A DNA stretch of 39,485 bases, taken from the NCBI GenBank assembly GCA_007130045.1, contig SLTG01000024.1:1-39485 (forward strand), read 5' to 3'. Position 1 is the first letter of the stretch; the number at the start of each line of letters is the position of its first letter. The notes beneath the pieces are model-generated. The model worked only from the letters and a program-made list of their open reading frames with translations. It ran no database searches and was not told the origin of the DNA. This stretch comes from Opitutales bacterium (GTDB taxonomy: Bacteria > Verrucomicrobiota > Verrucomicrobiia > Opitutales > T3Sed10-336). Shown here piece after piece: positions 1 through 6,180 of this stretch. Position numbers and translations under genes: made by a program.

Positions 1-34
1 ATTTGGTGTAAACCTTCTTACCGCTAACTTTCAT
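1..34 (-). CDS. Start of an unidentified gene, cut by the window edge
   Basis: On the minus strand an ATG at 34 is preceded, at good spacing, by a strong Shine-Dalgarno (CAGGAGG). It opens a frame reading MKVSGKKVYTK, which runs off the window. Eleven codons are too few to identify the product. The lysine-rich start and the accessory setting (dead genes and a toxin-antitoxin pair next door) would suit a transposase or another mobile-element protein, but this is only a guess. The ribosome site is itself one arm of a long hairpin, annotated separately. Confidence 0.45.
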   Translation of the reverse strand, partial: MKVSGKKVYTK

Positions 35-38
35 TTTT

Positions 39-104
39 AATGGCCTCCTGTTTTGGGTTGTTTTTTGTTTGACGATTAAACTCTAACCCAATCAGGAGGC
101 CATT
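39..104 (-). promoter_or_regulatory. Leader hairpin that can bury a ribosome-binding site
   Basis: Read on the minus strand, 104-85 can pair with 59-39: twelve perfect pairs (AATGGCCTCCTG with CAGGAGGCCATT), a small 1x2 internal loop, then seven more pairs (TTGGGTT with AACCCAA), closing a loop of about 25 bases. The Shine-Dalgarno of the partial gene starting at 34 lies wholly inside the twelve-pair stem. Several insertion sequences use such a structure to block translation from read-through transcripts. A simple terminator is less likely, because no T-tract follows on the minus strand. Confidence 0.5.
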
Positions 105-159
105 TTCAAGGTTTTGTATCCGGAATTTATTAACAAATTTTTGGGACTATAGGGTCGAT

Positions 160-480
160 TTATCGGAAAGCATTTCTTGAAACCGGGCCATTGAAATCGG
201 CACATCGTGTCTTCAAGGTTCTCGATAGGGAATAGGACGACGGTTTTGGGCGATTATTCCCGGAAATATACAATTGGTGTGTTCGTCGGTCACATAGAGG
301 TAAATCATTACCATCGACGCACCATGACTGACACATCGACCGAATCCCTGGCATCATTTCTGTTCCGCTGGCGAGCACATAAGGCCGGAACCGGACCGCG
401 GTGAGGCCATAAAAGAAGTTGGTGAGGTTGAAAGGAATCAGCGGACTGAGCCGGAACAGAAGTATCAGACGGGCCCTCAT
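160..480 (-). pseudogene. Frameshifted fragment of a VTT/TVP38 (DedA-like) membrane protein
   Basis: The first ~45 codons match the conserved core of VTT-domain (TVP38/TMEM64, DedA-like) inner-membrane proteins: RLSPLIPFNLTNFFYGLT followed by VRFRPYVLAS and MMPG. Directly after MMPG the reading frame stops making sense, and the family-like continuation MVMIYLYV appears in a neighbouring frame, which indicates a frameshift near 345-350. The N-terminal part expected before the conserved core is missing; the ATG at 480 overlaps the stop of the preceding broken gene. With a truncated front and a shifted back this is almost certainly a dead remnant. Only fragments are visible, so the exact subfamily is uncertain. 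Confidence 0.6.
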
Positions 481-695
481 TAGCCAATGGCGTGATCCAA
501 TGCCCGAAATTCCGGCTTGTCGCGGATAAACTTGATTTCCGGCAATTTCAGCTCCTTCAGTTTTTTGTCCAGAAGGATCTTGAAGAGACTTTGGTAGGGT
601 ACGCCCCGGCGATTCGCTTCACGTTAGAGGGCCAAAAGCAGGGATTCGGGCATGCGAAGATTCATGACCGCCGTCGATGGTTTCAACCGGGGCAT
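480..695 (-). pseudogene. CopG/BrnA-like antitoxin interrupted by an in-frame stop
   Basis: From an ATG at 695 the minus strand reads MPRLKPSTAVMNLRMPESLL and onward in one frame to a stop at 482-480. It is interrupted by a TAA at 626-624 (codon 24). The continuation (REANRRGVPYQSLFKILLDK) completes the ribbon-helix-helix pattern seen in CopG/BrnA-type antitoxins, where a lysine or similar residue normally stands at the stop position. A single base change is therefore enough to explain the break. It lies directly downstream of the intact VapC, and no toxin of its own is visible. The frame is otherwise undamaged, which suggests recent inactivation or a sequencing error. Confidence 0.6.
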
Positions 696-732
696 GTCGA
701 GCGCCGAAAGGGCCGCCGGTTGCCGAGTCCAT

Positions 733-1137
733 TTATCCCTTCTCCGGAACAATGAGTTCGAGCCCCTTCACTACGTCGAAATGACGGCGGTTGCGGCTAA
801 CGAGTGGCTTCTGTAAATACAAGGCCACTGCGGCGATCCAAAGGTCGTTCTGGCCGATGGCCTTATAAGCTTCGGCAGCATCTGTCTGCAACCTGGCGCA
901 CATTCTTTCATAGACGGGGATAACCGGAACGGGATCGCAAACGGGAATGCCTATCTGCAGAAAGAGTTCGATTGTCGCCGGATCGTGGTTCGCCAAGGTC
1001 GCCCCGTGCCAAAACTCGCCGAGGACGATCCAGGGCAAGCCGATTGTCTTCGACTGGTTGGCGTGCGCATACCGGCGAGCCCATGCCTGTTTTCTCCAGA
1101 GGCCGACAAGAAATGTAGTATCGGCGATCAGATCCAT
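733..1137 (-). CDS. vapC: VapC-type PIN-domain RNase toxin
   Basis: This 134-residue protein has the size and layout of a PIN-domain ribonuclease toxin, which cleaves RNA (often tRNA or rRNA) when freed from its antitoxin. The acidic metal-binding residues are in place: Asp6 in IADTTFLV, Glu41 in VLGEFWHG and Asp98 in GQNDLWIAA. The usual C-terminal SRNRRHF stretch follows at 114-120, before the last beta strand. Its ATG lies inside the end of the antitoxin gene (10-base overlap), so the two are translationally coupled. All catalytic positions are intact, so it is probably active. The RNA target cannot be read from the sequence. Confidence 0.88.
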   Translation of the reverse strand: MDLIADTTFLVGLWRKQAWARRYAHANQSKTIGLPWIVLGEFWHGATLANHDPATIELFLQIGIPVCDPVPVIPVYERMCARLQTDAAEAYKAIGQNDLWIAAVALYLQKPLVSRNRRHFDVVKGLELIVPEKG

Positions 1138-1361
1138 GGATCCGCCTTTGCGCTGGAGCGATCATCAACGGTTTCCTGCAAGATCGCATCCTTATCGTCA
1201 GCCGGTGCCCCCCTCTCCTCGGCAAACCGTGCCAGCGCCCCCAAAGTGCCGGCCTCCGGAACAACACGCTTGATCACTTTGGAAAAGGAATCGTCCGGAA
1301 ATCGCTTCCATCTCTTGAGCCTCCGGTAGGCGTCTTCATCGAGCGTAATCGTCTTTTTCAT
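1128..1361 (-). CDS. vapB: VapB-type antitoxin
   Basis: A 77-residue acidic protein beginning MKKTITLDEDAYRRLKRWK, the N-terminal beta strand and first helix expected of a small DNA-binding antitoxin. The acidic C-terminal half (AEERGAPADDKDAILQETVDD) is the likely toxin-wrapping segment. I chose the ATG at 1361. Longer in-frame starts at 1373 and 1445 would put the promoter palindrome inside the coding region and add non-conserved sequence. There is no convincing Shine-Dalgarno; the candidate promoter places the transcript start on this ATG, so a leaderless mRNA is possible. VapB-type antitoxins usually repress their own operon together with VapC. Confidence 0.82.
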   Translation of the reverse strand: MKKTITLDEDAYRRLKRWKRFPDDSFSKVIKRVVPEAGTLGALARFAEERGAPADDKDAILQETVDDRSSAKADPWI

Positions 1362-1367
1362 GCTGCT

Positions 1368-1396
1368 ATTCATGCATGCATGAAACGGTCTGTCAA
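1368..1396 (-). promoter_or_regulatory. vapBC promoter with a 16-bp palindromic operator
   Basis: A consensus -35 TTGACA lies at 1396-1391 (minus strand), with a 17-base spacer and a weak -10 ATGAAT at 1373-1368. Between and over these elements sits a perfect 16-base palindrome, TTCATGCATGCATGAA, at 1369-1384. A palindrome covering the -10 is where an autorepressing VapBC complex would bind. The predicted start of transcription coincides with the antitoxin ATG at 1361. Confidence 0.55.
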
Positions 1397-1899
1397 GCCG
1401 TCCGGTTGGGGGTGTCAGCGCGCTCCTTTTCCCAACTCGCCACATCCTTCGTCCTTACTCGGACAACAGCCCTAATATTGCAGACGTCTTGTGGCAAAGG
1501 CTTTTTAAGTTCTTTGCTTCCAGGATGTTTTGAAAATTTATGAGAATTTTCAAAACATTTGGCCCGAATTGGTTGTTCTGGCGGGGAAAAAGCCGTCACA
1601 CCTTGGCCGCGGAAGCGGCGAGGAACAGGGTGCGCGTGCGTGAAGCGCGCCGAGCCTTCCGGCGGTTTTAATTTGCTTTGATTTTGAAGCTGCGATCCTG
1701 GGTATCGTCCCGGCCTCGAAGATGTCCCATGGATCGCGGAACAACTCCGCCGCCACGGAGGCCGTTAAGGATGGAATGGAAGGTCGCGGAGCGCCTATGC
1801 CGTCAACACCGCTTCAGGAACGGGTGCCTGGCCAGCTAAATGCAATGTCACTCTCCCGAATGTCAACTGGCCCGCGCGCCGGTTGGCTTCTTCCCGTTC
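1397..1899. other. Gene-poor stretch between vapBC and the dehydrogenase gene
   Basis: About 500 bases with no convincing gene. Short open frames exist on both strands (for example 1393-1599 and 1550-1756 minus, 1722-1931 plus), but they lack recognisable domains or good ribosome sites. The only clear structure is the perfect AT-rich inverted repeat at 1525-1558. A consensus TTGACA at 1866-1861 (minus strand) has no suitable -10 after it. Confidence 0.6.
1525..1558. repeat. Perfect 14-bp AT-rich inverted repeat with a 6-base centre
   Basis: ATGTTTTGAAAATT at 1525-1538 and its exact reverse complement at 1545-1558 flank the centre TATGAG. Fourteen perfect pairs in a very AT-rich block stand out from the GC-rich surroundings. 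The arm-6-arm layout resembles tyrosine-recombinase or Xer core sites, but the sequence does not match the dif consensus I know. An operator or a bidirectional transcription stop are alternatives. Confidence 0.6.
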
Positions 1900-2916
1900 C
1901 TACGTGCTCCGGTCGTAAACCTCCGGAGTAATCACCGATTTCAACGACCCTCCCGACAGGTAAGCCTTCAGGTTTTCCATCGCAAAGGTACCGGCGTCCC
2001 TCCGCCGGTCCCAGGTTGGGCCGGCCTGGTGGGGGCAGAGCATGACATTCCGCATGCCACGCAAAGGCGAGTCGGCGGGCAGGGGTTCCTTCTCGAACAC
2101 ATCCAGCCCGAAATGCAGCCGACCTTCGGCTGCCAGGCGGGCCACCGCATCTTGATCTACGACCGATCCCCGTCCCACGTTTACAAAGACACCGTCTTCG
2201 GGCAAAAGGCGAAGCAGTTTTTCGTTGACGATTTTGTGATTGGCCGGAGTCTTCGGGGCCAGTTCCACCAGGACTTGGGACGAAGAGAAAAGTTCTTCCA
2301 GGCTGTTCGCCCGGCGCACGCCCAGGGATTCGAGAACGTCGTCGGGCACGCTGGGCGAGTAGGTGCTGATATCGACATCGAACGGCCTCAAAAGCGGTAC
2401 CAATTGCCGGGATATTGCTCCGAAACCATGCAACCCGACAGAACGGCGAAAAAGACTGTACACCTTGCTGTCTTTCGATTTCCAGGCACCCTCATTGTGC
2501 ATGGCATGTGTCCAATACGCCGTCCGTCGCAGACAGGAGAGAATCAACATCAGCGCCCCCTCGGCAACTGTGCGGCTGATGGAATCGCCCCAGTTTGTGA
2601 CGAGCAGTCCTTTTTCCAGAAGCGCTCTGGGAATGCGGCTTTTCACCGTACCGGTAAGGTGACACACGTACCGGGGACTCAATGCTTCGGTGTCGCCCAG
2701 GCTCGGCGGAAGCGGCGGGGTCGACCAGGCCGAAACCAGAACATCAGGTCGTTCGTCGGCGAGGAGTGATTCCCATTTTTCACTATCCAGCGAGGCGGAG
2801 TCGACGCGTCGAAAGCCCGGCAAAGACGAAAGCCACTCACCACTTTCGCCCGGCAAAAAATTGGTCCACTCAAGGTCGGAGAGGACGACAAGAATTTTGG
2901 TGTTTTGTTGATTCAT
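1900..2916 (-). CDS. D-2-hydroxyacid dehydrogenase, NAD-binding
   Basis: A 338-residue member of the D-isomer-specific 2-hydroxyacid dehydrogenase family, which reversibly reduces 2-oxoacids with NAD(P)H in the cytoplasm. The Rossmann nucleotide-binding motif GLHGFGAISR is at 161-170. The catalytic triad is visible: Arg249 in NVGRGSVVD, Glu275 in DVFEKEPLP and His296 in CPHQAG. A good Shine-Dalgarno (AGAGGA) sits about 8 bases before the ATG at 2916. The gene stands alone, with ~270 bases to the next gene upstream, so the context gives no clue to the substrate. Length and motifs resemble glyoxylate/hydroxypyruvate reductases and phosphoglycerate-dehydrogenase relatives, but the ACT or regulatory domain of SerA is absent. 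Confidence 0.85.
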   Translation of the reverse strand: MNQQNTKILVVLSDLEWTNFLPGESGEWLSSLPGFRRVDSASLDSEKWESLLADERPDVLVSAWSTPPLPPSLGDTEALSPRYVCHLTGTVKSRIPRALLEKGLLVTNWGDSISRTVAEGALMLILSCLRRTAYWTHAMHNEGAWKSKDSKVYSLFRRSVGLHGFGAISRQLVPLLRPFDVDISTYSPSVPDDVLESLGVRRANSLEELFSSSQVLVELAPKTPANHKIVNEKLLRLLPEDGVFVNVGRGSVVDQDAVARLAAEGRLHFGLDVFEKEPLPADSPLRGMRNVMLCPHQAGPTWDRRRDAGTFAMENLKAYLSGGSLKSVITPEVYDRST

Positions 2917-3052
2917 TAGTTAATCCTCTAAAATAGATGCTGAAGACTCCAGCAAAAACCTTCGATCGAACCCGGTAAAAAAGTGGCACCCCAAACGATC
3001 GATCCCGGAATCAACGGGTGAGGATAATGGTTTCATGGGAAATCAGGGAAGG

Positions 3053-3064
3053 CAACCCGGGTTG
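3053..3064. repeat. 12-bp perfect palindrome in the 2917-3187 gap
   Basis: CAACCCGGGTTG is its own reverse complement. It lies between the end of the polysaccharide export gene (3188) and the start of the dehydrogenase gene (2916), both on the minus strand. It has no loop, so it is not a typical terminator; a protein-binding site is possible. A second small hairpin (GACCG, ATC, CGGTC) is at 3144-3156. Nothing else is recognisable in this 271-base gap. Confidence 0.3.
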
Positions 3065-3187
3065 GGGAAATTCCGGGCGCTCAATCTGAAAGAGTGGTGA
3101 AATTCCGCGAAACCGCGAACCAACCGCACGGGACGCGACGACTGACCGATCCGGTCGGGCGGGCCCTTGCCGGCGCGCGGCTTAGCC

Positions 3188-4147
3188 TCAGAATATGCGT
3201 TCGCGCACGTAGATGACGTCGCCGGGAAGCACGTGGAAGCGTTCCGGGCTTTGGCGCCGCCCTGTAATCATCGCCTCGACATCGACGGAAAAGGTACGTT
3301 CATCGCCGTTTTCCAGAATCCGGGTTACCTTGACGTCATCCTGGCGGGCGATGTCCCTGAAACCTCCGGCCCGCGACACCACTTCCACAATGTCCATCCG
3401 GTTGCGCTCGATCGGAAACTCCTGGGTTCCCTGGCGCGCTACGGCGCCAAAGATTGAGACCTCTTTGGGAGCGTACTCGGCGACCCGGATAGTGACGACC
3501 GGGTTTCGAAGAATCCGGTTCTCGACATAAAGTCTTTCGATGAAGTCTTCGGCTTCGCGAACGCTCATCCCGGCAATTGCCTGATTTCCAAGCAACGGTA
3601 TGCGAATTTGCCCGGAACCATCGATCCGCTGCGTTTGGGAAAGGTCCTCGTCAAATACCTCAAACTCGACCTGATCGCGCACCGAAAGGCGGTAATTGCG
3701 CTCATCGAACTCGCTCGGGGTCTCCGATGCGGGTGCGGGTGCGGTTCGTTCGGTCGTAATGAAAGACCGTGTTTCGGGATCCCATTGGATCTGCTCAAGG
3801 GAATCCCAACGAATGGGCTGACGGGGCTCGATCGGTTCTGCAACCTCCCCGGCTTCACCCGAAGGTGATTCCGTCTCGTCTCTTGGGGTGACCACGAGTT
3901 GCCGCGTTTCCGGATCCCACTGGATCTGATCGCCCGCCCCCCAGTCAATTCGTTCCCGTTCGGCGGAATCGGCGACAACAAACACCCGGCTTTCCGCGTC
4001 CCAGCGAACATCCTCGGCGGATCGCCAGTCGATCGGTTGCTGTCCGGCTGAATCGACGGCTGCGATGCCGGGTACTCCGGAAACGAGGGTGAGCGAAAGC
4101 ACGGTTGCCACCGTGCGAAAGAATGAATGGTCGAGTGGATGACTCAT
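3188..4147 (-). CDS. Polysaccharide export protein (Wza-like) with triplicated N-terminal repeat
   Basis: This 319-residue secreted protein has a signal peptide (about 1-30). The polysaccharide biosynthesis/export domain runs from ~150 (NYRLSVRDQVEFEVFDED) through IDGSGQIRIPLLGNQAIAG, and an SLBB-type domain follows (EVSIFGAVARQGTQEFPIE, ~229-247). Such proteins form the periplasmic or outer-membrane conduit for exopolysaccharide. Two features are unusual. There is no lipobox cysteine, although Wza is a lipoprotein. Residues 38-131 carry three copies of a ~21-residue unit built on I-D/R-W...WDPETR, at 38-58, 66-86 and 111-131. A strong Shine-Dalgarno (AGAGGAG, 4163-4157) precedes the ATG. The outer-membrane barrel gene lies just upstream, suggesting joint work in envelope polysaccharide export. 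Confidence 0.82.
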   Translation of the reverse strand: MSHPLDHSFFRTVATVLSLTLVSGVPGIAAVDSAGQQPIDWRSAEDVRWDAESRVFVVADSAERERIDWGAGDQIQWDPETRQLVVTPRDETESPSGEAGEVAEPIEPRQPIRWDSLEQIQWDPETRSFITTERTAPAPASETPSEFDERNYRLSVRDQVEFEVFDEDLSQTQRIDGSGQIRIPLLGNQAIAGMSVREAEDFIERLYVENRILRNPVVTIRVAEYAPKEVSIFGAVARQGTQEFPIERNRMDIVEVVSRAGGFRDIARQDDVKVTRILENGDERTFSVDVEAMITGRRQSPERFHVLPGDVIYVRERIF

Positions 4148-4218
4148 AGCGATTTTCTCCTCTTATTGGAAGGTGGTGAACTGAAAATAATGATTAACGA
4201 ATTCGAATATGGAGGAAC

Positions 4219-4247
4219 AAGATAGTACAAAGGATCTCCTGTGTCAG
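4219..4247 (-). promoter_or_regulatory. Promoter of the polysaccharide export gene
   Basis: On the minus strand, -35 CTGACA (4247-4242) and -10 TATCTT (4224-4219) are separated by exactly 17 bases. This gives a leader of about 65 bases before the ATG at 4147. A cluster of CGTTCAA half-sites lies 20-44 bases upstream of the -35, the position of an activator site. Confidence 0.45.
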
Positions 4248-4266
4248 GATACGACAATCTCAAATG

Positions 4267-4291
4267 CGTTCAATGGCGGTTGAACGTTCAA
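4267..4291. promoter_or_regulatory. Three CGTTCAA half-sites upstream of the export-gene promoter
   Basis: CGTTCAA at 4267-4273, its inverse TTGAACG at 4280-4286 and CGTTCAA again at 4285-4291 form two overlapping inverted repeats, including the perfect palindrome TTGAACGTTCAA (4280-4291). They lie after the stop of the barrel gene and before the export-gene promoter. They could be an operator or a weak stem-loop ending the barrel transcript; no T-run follows, which favours an operator. Confidence 0.4.
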
Positions 4292-4296
4292 TTGCA

Positions 4297-5499
4297 TTAG
4301 AAAGTATACCTGGTGGAAAGTGCCACGGTGTGACGATCGAAGACGACATCCCTTCGCTCCAAATCCCCGTGTGTATAGGTGTAATCCAAACTGCCATCCC
4401 AGTTCCTTGTGAACGAATACGATAATCCGGCCCCCGCAGTGTACGTATGATCCCGATCGGTTTCAACCCCGCGAAATTCGCGGAGACGGTACCTTGTGTA
4501 CACGTCCCCGCTCATCTTCGGTGTCAGTCGCTGTGTCACGCCCAGCCGCACGGAGGTTCCTTCAACCGTGCGGCCCTCGGGAGAGAGATCCACGTCCCGG
4601 GTCCCGTCGAGACTGACGACGGTATTCGCGCGCGCCGCCCAATCGAGTCCCGTTGCGAAGATAAGCCGGACTCGCCCCCGGCCTTCGCCCCGGACGACGT
4701 GCCTGGTGAGGAACCCGACAGAGGCGTTGCCGCTTACTCTTGCCGTCATATCTCCCGTTGCGCCGACCGTCACCCCCTGGTCGATTGTTTCCCGCCTTTC
4801 CCGGTCGGCTGTGCCCGGACTTGTGGACCTGCCAAGGCGATAGGTGAGGTCGAAATCAAGGTTCTCGGAATAGAAATAAACCGCGCCCAAACGCCCTTCG
4901 ATCCTTTCCACCCGGATGAACCGCGTCCGGTCGGTGCGGGAGTAGCGAAGGGAATTCCTGAGCCCGACCCGTTCGTTGATGCGATACGAGGTGTCGATTG
5001 ATCCCGTGTACCGTTCGCGGGTGATCCGCTCGTTCAGGGTTTCGCTCAGAGTGCTGTCCTGGCTGTACTCAACGCTGACTCCGCCTCCCATCCGGGATCC
5101 TGGAGAGACGGGATACCCTGCGCTCATGGCGGCATAATAATTCTCGAAGTGCTCATCGGTCAGATCGAGAAATCGTCCGATTCTGACGCCTGTACTGACA
5201 CTGAGATCCACCCGTCCCGCACGACGCACATACTCCAGTTCCGGATTCAATATAAACAGAACATCATCTTGGGCATCTTCCGATGCAAAGACGTTCGAAT
5301 CATACGTTGCCGTCCCACGCGTGTGCAGGAAGAGCTCTCCGCGGGCGATCTCGTAGAATGAGCGGGCTTCAGGAGCGAGCATGAAGGATGAGAATAGAAT
5401 CAGCGCACAGAATGCGAGACGGAGAGGGCGCCGCGTTCGACGGCGTGAGAGCGAACACGCCGGACCCGACGTGCCGTCCTCCGAGATCGATTGATACAT
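4297..5499 (-). CDS. Outer-membrane beta-barrel protein, exopolysaccharide-associated type
   Basis: A 400-residue protein with an arginine-rich N-terminus, a hydrophobic signal segment (LRLAFCALILFSSFMLAPEARS, ~26-47) and then alternating amphipathic beta strands to the end. It finishes in TVALSTRYTF, a terminal aromatic beta-signal recognised by the BAM machinery. The opening GTATYDSNVFASED resembles barrel proteins encoded in exopolysaccharide clusters (VpsM/EpsM-like, putative porin type 2). It sits upstream of the Wza-like export gene on the same strand, 150 bases away, which supports a role in polymer passage or secretion. No enzymatic motif is visible. The ATG at 5499 has no clear Shine-Dalgarno, so the start is somewhat uncertain. 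Confidence 0.72.
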   Translation of the reverse strand: MYQSISEDGTSGPACSLSRRRTRRPLRLAFCALILFSSFMLAPEARSFYEIARGELFLHTRGTATYDSNVFASEDAQDDVLFILNPELEYVRRAGRVDLSVSTGVRIGRFLDLTDEHFENYYAAMSAGYPVSPGSRMGGGVSVEYSQDSTLSETLNERITRERYTGSIDTSYRINERVGLRNSLRYSRTDRTRFIRVERIEGRLGAVYFYSENLDFDLTYRLGRSTSPGTADRERRETIDQGVTVGATGDMTARVSGNASVGFLTRHVVRGEGRGRVRLIFATGLDWAARANTVVSLDGTRDVDLSPEGRTVEGTSVRLGVTQRLTPKMSGDVYTRYRLREFRGVETDRDHTYTAGAGLSYSFTRNWDGSLDYTYTHGDLERRDVVFDRHTVALSTRYTF

Positions 5500-5708
5500 G
5501 CAGGGAACACTAGGTTATTTCACTGCGGCAAACAATAAGGAATAGTGCGGCGTATGAACTAGGGGAATCCCCGATAATAGGTACCCGAAGCCGGACTGCG
5601 GCATTACCGGTGCGGAGGGACCGGCCGAGCCGGTTTCGACGGTTCCCCATGGAACTGGGCAAATCCGCGGGTTGCACCGAAGGGAGCACCGTTGGGCGGG
5701 GAAGCCGA

Positions 5709-6173
5709 TCAGCTCATGCGGGCGATGAGAATGAGGCCGGCGATAAGGATCAGCAGGTTCAGACGAAGGGCGATTTTCTGAAGTCTCTTCCACTCCTTCT
5801 GTTCGCGGGACCGTTTCTGTTCTACGGGCGGCATCTGCTCGATGACCGATTTCAGGCCGTTGAGCTTCGGAAGGAAAAAGAAGCGGCACACCGCGCTTGC
5901 CGCGATGATGACGAATCCGGCCGGAATGGCCACCCAGCGGTCGAATTGCATCTGTAACTGGGTCGCCGCAAGCAGGATAAGGATTCCGCAGGCAATGCCG
6001 AGATAGTAGTAGCGCGGAAAAAGGGCACCGGTCACTTTCACCCGGTTCTGGGGGTCCAGAATTTTGTTCAGCGTCGGAGCGACGAAGAAATTGAAGTAAA
6101 CCACTTTCCCGACCACGACCGCCGCGCTGAGGATAACGAGAAACTTTGCCAAAAACGATATCAGAGTTTCCAT
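5709..6173 (-). CDS. DUF4149 integral membrane protein
   Basis: A 154-residue protein with four predicted membrane segments: about 8-30, 54-72, 81-100 and a last one near 134-152. A charged, lysine-rich loop (KSVIEQMPPVEQKRSREQKE) precedes the last segment. The pattern and the motif VYFNFFVAPTLNKIL near the end of helix 1 fit the DUF4149 (TMEM205-like) family, whose function is not established. It starts 8 bases after the end of hflX on the same strand, so the two are probably co-transcribed. About 210 bases downstream, before the barrel gene, hold no gene I can support. Confidence 0.7.
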   Translation of the reverse strand: METLISFLAKFLVILSAAVVVGKVVYFNFFVAPTLNKILDPQNRVKVTGALFPRYYYLGIACGILILLAATQLQMQFDRWVAIPAGFVIIAASAVCRFFFLPKLNGLKSVIEQMPPVEQKRSREQKEWKRLQKIALRLNLLILIAGLILIARMS

Positions 6174-6180
6174 GGATTCG

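Noticed and set aside
492-755. Plus-strand 87-codon frame as a gene
   Set aside because: It is opposite the broken antitoxin, whose ribbon-helix-helix pattern is recognisable on the minus strand; the plus-strand product is not.
1393-1756. Two short minus-strand frames (1393-1599 and 1550-1756) as genes
   Set aside because: They overlap each other or the vapB region, have no ribosome site or domain, and one crosses the inverted repeat at 1525-1558.
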